Translations under genes and position numbers: made by a program
Shown here: one piece after another, positions 25,113-33,088 of the stretch
Layout of the letters: each line of letters opens with the position of its first letter
Position numbering within the stretch: position 1 is the stretch's first letter
The notes under the pieces: generated by a model
Seen by the model: only the letters and a program-made list of their open reading frames with translations
What the model was told of the DNA's origin: nothing
The model's database searches: none
From: Martinezella tropici
Lineage (GTDB): Bacteria > Pseudomonadota > Alphaproteobacteria > Rhizobiales > Rhizobiaceae
Assembly: GCF_003287875.1 (NCBI RefSeq)
Contig: NZ_QMKK01000017.1
Span: 1 to 64,000 of the forward strand
Direction of reading: 5' to 3'
Length of the DNA: 64,000 nt

Positions 25113-25838
25113 TTATCTCTTTGCGGTAAAGACGTAACCCACACCGCGTATCGATTTGATCAACTGTGGATGCGTGGAATCGGCCTCGATCTTCTTGCGC
25201 AGTCGCGCGATCTGGGCATCGATCGTCCGATCGTACACCTCCAGATTCCGGCCGCGCGTCGATTCCATGAGGAATTCGCGGTTGAGCACCCGCCCGGCAT
25301 GGCGCGCGAACACGACCAGCATGTCGAATTCGCCGGTGGTCAATTCGATTTCGATTTTGGCCGGTGAGAGAAGCTGCCGTTTGCCGATATCGAGCTGCCA
25401 GCCCTCGAAACGAAACACGTCACCGGGTTCGGTTTCCTGAGCTTTTGCCGCCGGTTGTCGGCGGCGAAGAATGGACTTGAGGCGAGCATGCACTTCCCTG
25501 AGATGAAAGGGCTTGGCGATGTAGTCGTCGGCGCCAACCTCAATTCCGACGATCCTGTCGACAACATCGTCGCGACCGGTCAGCATGATGATCGGAATGT
25601 CCGACTGGCTGCGGATTTCGCGGGCAAGGTCCAATCCGTCCTCGCCACCGGGCAGGACCCAGTCCAATAGAATGATATCAAAATTGTCTTGCTGCAGAGA
25701 CGCTCGCATCTCAGGGCCGTTCGATGCAGTGCTTACGACATACCCTTCGTCCTCGAAGTAGCGTGTCAGCATCTGACGGATTCTGGGGTCGTCGTCCACG
25801 ACCAGAAGATGTTCACGCCGCTGCTGATCGAGTGCCAT
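25113..25838 (-). CDS. fxkR: OmpR/PhoB-type response regulator, FxkR-like
   Basis: A 241-residue response regulator. The receiver has the acidic pocket D15-D17, the phosphoacceptor D59 (ILLDWVLPG), the switch Thr in LTGRDD and the Lys in AKPFH. A winged-helix output domain follows (residues about 140-238), ending VYDRTIDAQIARLRKKIE...IRGVGYVF. It is transcribed divergently from fixK across 142 bases that hold a direct repeat of the kind bound by this family. A FixL-like hybrid kinase lacking its own output domain lies just beyond fixK. In R. etli the OmpR-type FxkR links a hybrid FixL to fixK transcription; gene order and site support the same role here, but orthology is inferred. Confidence 0.7.
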   Translation of the reverse strand: MALDQQRREHLLVVDDDPRIRQMLTRYFEDEGYVVSTASNGPEMRASLQQDNFDIILLDWVLPGGEDGLDLAREIRSQSDIPIIMLTGRDDVVDRIVGIEVGADDYIAKPFHLREVHARLKSILRRRQPAAKAQETEPGDVFRFEGWQLDIGKRQLLSPAKIEIELTTGEFDMLVVFARHAGRVLNREFLMESTRGRNLEVYDRTIDAQIARLRKKIEADSTHPQLIKSIRGVGYVFTAKR

Positions 25839-25871
25839 TGCAAGGGTTCCAGTAAAGACGGGCTGCGACCT

Positions 25872-25887
25872 GTGACAATCCGTTACA
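25872..25887. promoter_or_regulatory. K-box-like direct repeat in the fxkR/fixK divergent promoter
   Basis: GTGACA-ATCC-GTTACA, two near-identical hexamers spaced so that they repeat every 10 bases, as expected for a PhoB/OmpR-type dimer. It resembles the K-box (GTTACA-N4-GTTACA as I recall it) described upstream of rhizobial fixK genes. It lies 94 bases before the fixK start. Confidence 0.65.
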
Positions 25888-25980
25888 AAATTGCACGATC
25901 TCTAACACGCGTAACATTCGGCTGTCACTCGGAAGGCAACAATCTACACGGCATCGGAACAACATTTGAGAGGGATTGTC

Positions 25981-26739
25981 ATGTTGTCGGCAAAGAGCGC
26001 TGAGCGAGCTCAGAGTTACAATGAGGTTGTCGTTGCCTTCGATACCGAACCGACCTGTCTTCAATCACTGTTCTCGAAGCAACCACTGGAACAATTGGAT
26101 GCCGGCGGAACGTTGTTCTTCGAGGGCGACCAGGCAAAACAGCTCTTTGAGCTGGTAGAGGGGGTTCTGCGCATTTTCAAGATCATGGCGGACGGCAGGC
26201 GCGTCATCACAGGCTTCCTCTACCCGGGCGATCTTGTCGGCGTTTCCCTCAGAAATCACTATCTCTATAGCGCCGAAGCCGTAACCCCTGTCAGATTGCG
26301 CCGTTTCTCCCGGAGAGCCTTCGAGGATACGGTCGGCAATTCGCCGGAACTGAGGCCGCAACTTCTTGCCCGTCTCTGCGACGAAATGGCGGCAGCCCAG
26401 GATCAAATGGTGTTGCTGTCCTGCAAAAATGCCGAAGAGCGGCTTTGCAGCTTCTTGCTGCAGCAGCTGCAGCGGAAACGAGAACAGGATCGCTCATGCA
26501 GTGTCGTTGATCTTCCGATGACCCGTCTCGATATCGCCGACTATCTGGGCCTCACGATCGAAACAGTTTCCCGAACCATGACGAGGCTGACAAACAAGGG
26601 TATCGTCGGTCCCGCGGGTCGCCATTCCATCCGCATTTTAAAGGCCAGGATGCTTGCACATCTGGCGGGAGAGGGTGATGAATGCGACGATCGCTATTCG
26701 CCCGTCATTTCCTTGGATGATGCCCGGCGGCGCCACTAA
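25981..26739 (+). CDS. fixK: FixK-type Crp/Fnr transcription regulator
   Basis: A 252-residue Crp/Fnr protein with an N-terminal cyclic-nucleotide-binding-like barrel (about 20-130), a dimer helix and a C-terminal helix-turn-helix. The recognition helix carries E194-T-V-S197-R198, the E-x-x-S-R pattern that reads TTGAT half-sites. The N-terminus lacks the FNR cysteine cluster (only C26 there), so it does not itself sense O2 through an iron-sulfur cluster, as is true of FixK. The ATG at 25981 follows GAGAGGG. The OmpR-type regulator lies divergently upstream and the FixL-like kinase starts 22 bases downstream. It is the obvious activator of the TTGAY-N4-RTCAA boxes found across this island. 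Confidence 0.85.
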   Translation: MLSAKSAERAQSYNEVVVAFDTEPTCLQSLFSKQPLEQLDAGGTLFFEGDQAKQLFELVEGVLRIFKIMADGRRVITGFLYPGDLVGVSLRNHYLYSAEAVTPVRLRRFSRRAFEDTVGNSPELRPQLLARLCDEMAAAQDQMVLLSCKNAEERLCSFLLQQLQRKREQDRSCSVVDLPMTRLDIADYLGLTIETVSRTMTRLTNKGIVGPAGRHSIRILKARMLAHLAGEGDECDDRYSPVISLDDARRRH

Positions 26740-26760
26740 CCGAATGCAAATGGAAGTTCG

Positions 26761-28680
26761 ATGATCGATCAGCCCTCAGGACAGCAGGCCGCGGAAACCA
26801 GGTTGGACGAAATCGCCCAGATCCTCGATAGCGCGAATATTGTCGTGCACACGTTCGACGGAATTATCCGCAGGTGGACGTCGGGATGCGAGCGGCTCTA
26901 CGGCTGGACCCAACAGGAGGCCATTGGCCGGGTGGTTCATGAGTTGCTGTCGACTATTTTCCCGGAGCCTCTCGAGGAAATCCGCGGCAAGGTCGCCCGG
27001 CAGGTTGCTTGGCAGGGGGAGCTTGTGCATCTACACAAGGACGGCAGGCCCGTCGTCGTGACGAGCCGTTGGGTTGCGGCATCCTCTGCCGATCCAGACC
27101 AACACGTCATCGTTCAAACGAATAATGACATCAGTCACTTAAAGCAGATACAGGCGGATCTGGCCGAGCGTGAGGCTCATCTGCGGTCAATTCTGGCGAC
27201 CGTCCCCGAATCGATGATTGTGATCGACGAATTAGGAGTGATCGCGTCCTTCAGCACCGCTGCGGAAAAGCTGTTTGGATATTCGGCGGAGGATGTGCAG
27301 GGAAAAAACGTTTCGATGCTGATGCCTTCGCCAGACCGCGAGGCCCATGATGGATATCTCTCGCATTATCTGACGACCGGCGAGCGCCGCATCATCGGGT
27401 ACGGCCGCGTGGTCAGTGGCCGACGCAAAGACGGCACGGTCTTTCCGATGGAATTGTCAGTTGGCGAGGCGATCGCCAACGGCAAACGAATATTCACCGG
27501 CTTCGTCCGTGACCTGACGAGCCGCCACAAGATCGAAGAGGAACTTCGACAATCACAGAAGATGGAAGCCATAGGCCAATTGACTGGCGGCCTGGCCCAT
27601 GACTTCAACAACCTGCTCACCGTCATCAGCGGCAACCTGGAAATGATCGAGGCGCGGCTGCAGGATCCGAAGTTGCTGTCGTTGGTTTCCGAGGCACAGG
27701 CAGCGGCCGAGGACGGGGCGAAGCTTACCGCTCAACTCCTTGCCTTTGGTCGTCGCCAGCCTCTCAATCCCAAGCTTATGGACGTGGGGAGGTTTGTATC
27801 CGGCTTTTCCGATCTCTTGCGCCGCACATTGGGCGAGGCGATCGAATTGCGAACCGTCATTACTGGTTCGGCGAACGAAGCACTTGTCGATGGCTCTCAA
27901 TTGCAAAATGCTCTCCTTAACCTCGCCATCAACGCACGGGATGCGATGCCCCGCGGTGGGCTTTTGTCGATAGAGATTTCTCGCCAGCGGCTCGATGCTG
28001 ACTACGCACGCATGTATCCGGAGGTCCGGACCGGTGAATACGTGTTGATTGCAGTGACCGATACCGGTGTTGGCATGTCGAGCGAGACGAGGGAGCGTGC
28101 CTTTGAGCCGTTCTTTACGACAAAGGGCATGGGGGCTGGTACTGGGCTTGGCCTCAGCATGGTCTATGGCTTTGCCAAGCAGTCAGGTGGCCTTGTCCAG
28201 CTCTATAGCGAGATCGGCCAAGGGACGAGCGTTCGCATCTTCCTGCCTGCTCAAAAGGCACGAACGGAAATGGAGCCAGTTCATGCAGACGACAAGAAGC
28301 CTGACATGATTCCAAAAGGCTTCGAGCGTATCCTCGTCGTCGAGGACGATGCTCGTGTTCGCCGCGTCACCGTCTCCCGGCTTCTCGATGCCGGATACAG
28401 TGTCCTTGAGGCAGGCAATGGAACCGAGGCCCTGGCCCTTTTCCAGGAGAATCACGACATCGCATTGCTGTTTACTGATGTCGTCATGCCGGGCGGCATG
28501 GCTGGGGATGAACTGGCACATAAAATCCGGGCCATGCGCCCTGAAATCAAGGTGCTATTCACATCCGGCTATGCCGAACCCACGATCGCCGGTCGCGAAT
28601 TGGCGGAGGCTGGCAGTTGGTTGAAAAAACCCTACACCGCCCGCCAACTTGCTATCCGCCTGCGTGAGCTGCTCGATTAA
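26761..28680 (+). CDS. FixL-like haem-PAS hybrid sensor histidine kinase
   Basis: A 639-residue soluble hybrid kinase. PAS1 spans about 15-128 and PAS2 about 137-255, followed by a His-phosphoacceptor domain (H280 in LAHDFNN), an ATPase domain (NLAINARD, DTGVGM and GAGTGLGLSM) and a C-terminal receiver (E528-D530, phosphoacceptor D573, K in KKPYT). PAS2 is the FixL oxygen sensor type: H196 in REAHDGY matches the proximal haem ligand of FixL, and R216 in GYGRVVSG matches the distal Arg that contacts bound O2. No transmembrane segment is present. With no DNA-binding output of its own, it probably passes phosphate to the OmpR-type regulator at 25113, as hybrid FixL does in R. etli. Confidence 0.87.
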   Translation: MIDQPSGQQAAETRLDEIAQILDSANIVVHTFDGIIRRWTSGCERLYGWTQQEAIGRVVHELLSTIFPEPLEEIRGKVARQVAWQGELVHLHKDGRPVVVTSRWVAASSADPDQHVIVQTNNDISHLKQIQADLAEREAHLRSILATVPESMIVIDELGVIASFSTAAEKLFGYSAEDVQGKNVSMLMPSPDREAHDGYLSHYLTTGERRIIGYGRVVSGRRKDGTVFPMELSVGEAIANGKRIFTGFVRDLTSRHKIEEELRQSQKMEAIGQLTGGLAHDFNNLLTVISGNLEMIEARLQDPKLLSLVSEAQAAAEDGAKLTAQLLAFGRRQPLNPKLMDVGRFVSGFSDLLRRTLGEAIELRTVITGSANEALVDGSQLQNALLNLAINARDAMPRGGLLSIEISRQRLDADYARMYPEVRTGEYVLIAVTDTGVGMSSETRERAFEPFFTTKGMGAGTGLGLSMVYGFAKQSGGLVQLYSEIGQGTSVRIFLPAQKARTEMEPVHADDKKPDMIPKGFERILVVEDDARVRRVTVSRLLDAGYSVLEAGNGTEALALFQENHDIALLFTDVVMPGGMAGDELAHKIRAMRPEIKVLFTSGYAEPTIAGRELAEAGSWLKKPYTARQLAIRLRELLD

Positions 28681-28690
28681 CTTTTTGCAT

Positions 28691-30037
28691 TCAAACGGCG
28701 GCGCTGTGGCGCGCTTTGTTGGTTGCCAGATAGCGATCGAAGCGGGAGGCAATCGTGCGGACAAAGGGCCGCCACTCTGGCTTCATTGAGAATACATCCC
28801 CATCAAAGTGGACGACGTCGGACTCTACCGCTGCAACGTCTTCAACCTCTGCCAAGAAAGCGTCGACCTCGGCTCCGAAAGCTCGCTTCAGATCGGAGAG
28901 GGAGAAGGAGAAATTGCACATGAGGCTCTCGATCAACCTGCCGATGATGCGATCGGAAGGCGAAAGTGCGAAGCCGCGCATAGTAGGAAGCTCGCCGGCT
29001 CTGACCTTGCGGATATAGTCCGCAGCAGAAACCGAGTTCTGGACATAGCCTTGTGGCAGCCTGCCGATCGAAGATGCTCCAAATCCGATCAGCGTCTCAG
29101 CATCGTCCGTCGTGTATCCTTGGAAATTGCGTCTCATCCTTCCATCGCTGGCAGCAGTGGCAAGATTGTCGTCCTGGTCGGCGAAATGATCGAGACCGAG
29201 TGCGATATAGCCGGCTTCCACCAATTGAGCGGCACCACCGCTTGCCATGTCGAACCGCTCGGCCGGACCGGGAAGGGTATCTTGATCGATAAGGCTTTGG
29301 TGTTTTTTCACCCAGGGGACATGCGCATAACCGAAGAGTGCAATACGATTGGGCCGCATCGACACCGCGAGATCGATAGTCCGTCGCAGCGTCTCCGTTG
29401 TCTGTAGCGGCAGACCGTAGAGAATATCGAGATTGATTGAGCCGATGCCGGCGTTGCGCAAGGCTCCCACGACGGCTTGTGTCTGCTCGAAACTTTGTGG
29501 CCGATTGATTGCCCTTTGAACGTCGGGATCGAAATCCTGGATGCCGAGGCTTGCACGCGTGATGCCAAAGCGGTGCCAAGCTTCGAGCTTATCATGGTCC
29601 GCATTGCGCGGGTCGATCTCGACGCTGATCTCACAATCCGGATCCAGGTCGAAAGCACCATCGAGTTTCGCACGAAGACTGCCGATGTCCTCAGGCTCGA
29701 TCACGGTCGGCGAGCCGCCACCGAAATGGACGGCGCTCACACGCCGCCGACTCGGAAGAATCCGCGCTGCAAGTGCGATCTCCTCCCCAAGCGCGTCCAG
29801 ATAATCGTCAACGGGATCGTAGCGTCGTACCTGCTTGGTATGACAGCCGCAAAACCAGCAGAGCCGATCGCAAAAGGGCACATGCAAGTAGAGCGAAACG
29901 GGTTTATGTGGATCCGTCTCGCCAAGCCATCTGGCATAGCACGCGCCGTCAATGCCGTCGTGAAAATGCGGCGCCGTCGGATAGCTGGTGTAACGCGGCA
30001 CGGGTTGAGTGTAACGGGCAAGCGAACTGGTGAGCAC
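28691..30037 (-). CDS. hemN: Oxygen-independent coproporphyrinogen III oxidase
   Basis: A 448-residue radical-SAM enzyme that makes protoporphyrinogen IX without O2. The iron-sulfur motif is C56-x3-C60-x2-C63 (CDRLCWFC), followed by GCHTK. The VPRYTSYPTAPHF N-terminus is diagnostic of HemN rather than of HemW-type relatives. The start is GTG at 30037 and I see no Shine-Dalgarno sequence before it, so the start is less certain than the product. It lies 79 bases downstream of cydX on the same strand and may be the last gene of the cyd operon, which would supply haem for cytochrome bd under low oxygen. No FixK/FNR box of its own was found. Confidence 0.95.
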   Translation of the reverse strand: MLTSSLARYTQPVPRYTSYPTAPHFHDGIDGACYARWLGETDPHKPVSLYLHVPFCDRLCWFCGCHTKQVRRYDPVDDYLDALGEEIALAARILPSRRRVSAVHFGGGSPTVIEPEDIGSLRAKLDGAFDLDPDCEISVEIDPRNADHDKLEAWHRFGITRASLGIQDFDPDVQRAINRPQSFEQTQAVVGALRNAGIGSINLDILYGLPLQTTETLRRTIDLAVSMRPNRIALFGYAHVPWVKKHQSLIDQDTLPGPAERFDMASGGAAQLVEAGYIALGLDHFADQDDNLATAASDGRMRRNFQGYTTDDAETLIGFGASSIGRLPQGYVQNSVSAADYIRKVRAGELPTMRGFALSPSDRIIGRLIESLMCNFSFSLSDLKRAFGAEVDAFLAEVEDVAAVESDVVHFDGDVFSMKPEWRPFVRTIASRFDRYLATNKARHSAAV

Positions 30038-30116
30038 GGGAGGCGTCTTTCAATTGATCAGGCAGAGGGATCGATTGGTGGGCATGGGCCGGGCGACGTG
30101 CCCGGCCGCCGGGGTA

Positions 30117-30230
30117 CTATCCACGCTTGTTCTTCTCGGTATTGTCGTCCACGAGTTCGTACCACATGGCGTTGAGGACGGCGAAGGCGGCGGCAAGCGG
30201 GAAGCCGAGAAGCCAGGCGAAATACCACAT
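30117..30230 (-). CDS. cydX: Cytochrome bd oxidase small subunit
   Basis: A 37-residue single-helix membrane peptide that starts MWYFAWLLGFPLA and continues ending in a charged tail (NTEKNKRG). The N-terminal M-W-Y-F-A-W and the later MWYE are the signature of CydX/YbgT, the third subunit that stabilises the haem sites of cytochrome bd. It begins 22 bases after the cydB stop, with AAGGAGAAAGAAC before the ATG, on the same strand as cydAB. It is easily missed because it is so short. Confidence 0.92.
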   Translation of the reverse strand: MWYFAWLLGFPLAAAFAVLNAMWYELVDDNTEKNKRG

Positions 30231-30252
30231 GTTCTTTCTCCTTGTATGGGGG

Positions 30253-31407
30253 TTAGTAGGCGTGGCCGTTCTTGTCGTTGACCATCTCCTCGTCGACCTT
30301 GCCCCACAGCACGCGATAGACCCACGCGGTGTAAACCAGGATCATCGGCAGGAAGATCAGCACTGCGATCAGCATGACGAACAGCGTCATATGGCTTGAG
30401 GACGCGTCCCAGACCGTGAGGCTGGAGCGGAGGTCGAGTGAAGAAGGCAGGATGAAGGGGAACATCGAGACGCCGACCGTCGAGATGATGCCGAAGATGG
30501 CGAGCTTGCTGAAGAGCAGGGGCGCCACTTCACGGCGAGCAATCATCGACAGCAGCGTGGCGATGGCACCAATGAAGCCGAAGATCGGAGCGGCTATCAT
30601 CCACGGATGGCTGCCGTAATTTGCAAACCAGACACCGCTGCCGTGATCGACCGTCTTCAGGAGCGGATTGGACGGCCCGATCGGATCGATCTGGCTGGTA
30701 ATGCGATAACCGTCGACGCCGTACCAGAGAGCAAGGCCGCCAAGGGCAAAAAGCACGATCGTCGCAAGCGCCGCCAGGCTGCCATAGCTGCGTGCGCGTT
30801 CCGCGACAACGCCGCTGGTTTTGAGCTGCAGCCATGCCGCACCGTGCATGGCGAGCATGGCGACAGAAAGGAGGCCGCAGAGTAGGGCATAGGGATTGAG
30901 CAGGCCGAAGAACGAGCCTTCATAATAGATCCGCATATCATTATCGAAGCGGAAGGGTACGCCTTGCAGCACGTTGCCGACCGCAACGCCGAAGATCAGC
31001 GAGGGAACGAAGCCGCCGATAAACAGCGCCCAATCCCAGCCTGTCTTCCAGCGGGCGCTCTCGCGTTTGGAGCGGTATTTGAACGCAACCGGCCGCAGGA
31101 TGAGTGCGAAGAGGATGGCGAACATGGCAAGGTAGAAACCGGAGAAGGACACGGCGTAAAGCGGCGGCCAGGCGGCGAAGATCGCGCCGCCGCCGAGTAG
31201 CAGCCAGACCTGGTTACCCTCCCAGGTCGGGCCGACGGAATTGATGGCGATGCGTCGCTCCGTATCGGTCTTGGCGACGAAGGGAAGGAGCGCGCCAACG
31301 CCGAGGTCGAAGCCGTCGGTGACGGCAAAGCCGATCAAAAGCACGCCGAGCAGCAGCCACCAGATGACGCGCAGGGTTTCGTAGTCGATCAACTCATGAA
31401 GGATCAT
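30253..31407 (-). CDS. cydB: Cytochrome bd ubiquinol oxidase subunit II
   Basis: A 384-residue membrane protein with about eight or nine transmembrane helices. The YETLRVIWWLLLGVLLIGFAVTDGFDLG N-terminal region, the W-E-G-N-Q-V-W-L-L stretch near residue 58 and the PFRFDNDMRIYY loop are typical of CydB. It starts 5 bases after the cydA stop, so the pair is co-transcribed. It forms the heterodimer with CydA that reduces O2 at very low concentration without pumping protons. Confidence 0.95.
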   Translation of the reverse strand: MILHELIDYETLRVIWWLLLGVLLIGFAVTDGFDLGVGALLPFVAKTDTERRIAINSVGPTWEGNQVWLLLGGGAIFAAWPPLYAVSFSGFYLAMFAILFALILRPVAFKYRSKRESARWKTGWDWALFIGGFVPSLIFGVAVGNVLQGVPFRFDNDMRIYYEGSFFGLLNPYALLCGLLSVAMLAMHGAAWLQLKTSGVVAERARSYGSLAALATIVLFALGGLALWYGVDGYRITSQIDPIGPSNPLLKTVDHGSGVWFANYGSHPWMIAAPIFGFIGAIATLLSMIARREVAPLLFSKLAIFGIISTVGVSMFPFILPSSLDLRSSLTVWDASSSHMTLFVMLIAVLIFLPMILVYTAWVYRVLWGKVDEEMVNDKNGHAY

Positions 31408-31412
31408 GGTGG

Positions 31413-33008
31413 TTACTCCGCAGCAGGAATGAGAGTTTTGGAGGTGAGGTCGGCTTCTGGTTCGTCGCCCAGTTGCGGGCCTTTGCGAATGGCTTTCACC
31501 ATCAGACTCATTTCGATAACGATCAGCGCCGTGTAGATCGCCGCGAAACCAAGCAACGTGATCAGCACGCTAACAGCTCCAAGATTGGAAACGGCAGCGG
31601 CGGTTGGCAACACGCCTTCGATAACCCAGGGCTGGCGGCCGAATTCCGCCACGACCCAGCCAAGCTCGATGGCGACCCAGGGCAGGGGAATGGCGAAGAC
31701 CGCGATGCTCAGCAATAGCGGATAGTGATCCAGCTTCCGTCGTGCCGAGAGCCAGAAGAAGACCGTCGTCAGCAGGATGAAGAACAGGCCGAGCCCGACC
31801 ATAATGCGGAACGACCAGAAAAGCGTCGGCACATTTGGAATGGTGTCGCGAGCCGCTTGCGCGATCTGCTCCTCCGTTGCCTGGCGTGGATCGTCGACGT
31901 AGCGCTTGAGCAGCAGGGCATAGCCGAGCTCGTGGCCCATATCCTCGAAGGAGGTGCGCGCGGTTGCGACATCCTGCGAAACTTCTCCGGGCGCTGCCGG
32001 CTTTGCCGCACGGATCTTCATCAGCGCATCATAGGCCTTGATGCCCTCGCGAATATGGTCCTTGGCCTGTTCCTCGAGCTTGTCGATGCCAGGGATTTCC
32101 GTCGTCAGCGATCGCGTCCCGATCAGGCCCATGGCCCATGGAATGTGGATGGCATAATGGGTCTCGCGGGCCTCCTGATCCGGGAAGCCAAAAGCGGTGA
32201 AGGCAGCCGGCGCCGGTTCGGTCTTCCACATGGCTTCGATTGCTGCGAGCTTCATCTTCTGATGCTCGGTCGTCAGATAGCCGCTTTCGTCACCGAGCAC
32301 GACGACTGACAGCGCCGAAGCCAGGCCGAAGGATGCGGCAACCGTCATTGAACGCTTGGCGAGCTCGACGCTGCGGCCCTTCAGGAGATACCAGGCCGAG
32401 ACACCGAGCACGAAGACCGAGGCACAGACATAGCCCGCCGAGACAGTGTGAACGAACTTTGCCTGCGCCACCGGATTGAAGACGACATCGAAGAAACTGA
32501 CGATCTCCATGCGCATGGTCTGCGGGTTGAGCGCCGAGCCGGCCGGGTTCTGCATCCAGCCATTGGCGATCAGGATCCACAGCGCCGAGAAATTCGAGCC
32601 AAGCGCAACAGCCCAGGTGGCGACCAGGTGGCCGACCTTCGACAGCCTATCCCAGCCGAAAAAGAACAGGCCAACGAAAGTCGCCTCGAGGAAGAAGGCC
32701 ATCAATCCTTCGATCGCCAGCGGCGCGCCGAAAATATCGCCAACGTAGTAGCTGTAATAGCTCCAGTTCATCCCGAACTGGAATTCCATCACGATGCCGG
32801 TTGCAACGCCGAGTACGAAGTTGATGCCGAAGAGTGTCCCCCAGAACTTCGTCATCTGCCGCCAAATCTGGCGGCCGGTCATGACATAGGTCGTTTCCAT
32901 AATGGCAAGCAGCACGGAAAGGCCGAGCGTCAGCGGCACGAATAAGAAATGATACAGCGCCGTCATGGCGAACTGCAGGCGCGACAGCGCCACGATATCG
33001 AGTTCCAT
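31413..33008 (-). CDS. cydA: Cytochrome bd ubiquinol oxidase subunit I
   Basis: A 531-residue quinol oxidase subunit carrying the haems. The N-terminus MELDIVALSRLQFAMTALYH includes the conserved His near residue 20 that ligates a haem, and GRQPWVIEG (about 448-456) is the CydA hallmark. About nine transmembrane helices are visible, with a quinol-binding Q-loop between helices six and seven. The gene sits between cydC and cydB on the minus strand. High-affinity oxygen reduction by this enzyme suits the oxygen-sensing genes alongside. Confidence 0.96.
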   Translation of the reverse strand: MELDIVALSRLQFAMTALYHFLFVPLTLGLSVLLAIMETTYVMTGRQIWRQMTKFWGTLFGINFVLGVATGIVMEFQFGMNWSYYSYYVGDIFGAPLAIEGLMAFFLEATFVGLFFFGWDRLSKVGHLVATWAVALGSNFSALWILIANGWMQNPAGSALNPQTMRMEIVSFFDVVFNPVAQAKFVHTVSAGYVCASVFVLGVSAWYLLKGRSVELAKRSMTVAASFGLASALSVVVLGDESGYLTTEHQKMKLAAIEAMWKTEPAPAAFTAFGFPDQEARETHYAIHIPWAMGLIGTRSLTTEIPGIDKLEEQAKDHIREGIKAYDALMKIRAAKPAAPGEVSQDVATARTSFEDMGHELGYALLLKRYVDDPRQATEEQIAQAARDTIPNVPTLFWSFRIMVGLGLFFILLTTVFFWLSARRKLDHYPLLLSIAVFAIPLPWVAIELGWVVAEFGRQPWVIEGVLPTAAAVSNLGAVSVLITLLGFAAIYTALIVIEMSLMVKAIRKGPQLGDEPEADLTSKTLIPAAE

Positions 33009-33088
33009 AGTCTTTCTCCCACCCCTTGCGGTGTTTGATGCACCGCAGCCTTGGATGAGCTGCGGTTATGAGTGATCGCTCGGCCGCG

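Noticed and set aside
30038-30116. Possible FixK/FNR box before hemN (TTGATCAGG...)
   Set aside because: Only the left half-site is present; the right half does not match RTCAA at the correct spacing.
29477-30175. A 232-residue open frame on the plus strand over hemN and cydX
   Set aside because: Antisense to hemN, whose radical-SAM motif is unambiguous.
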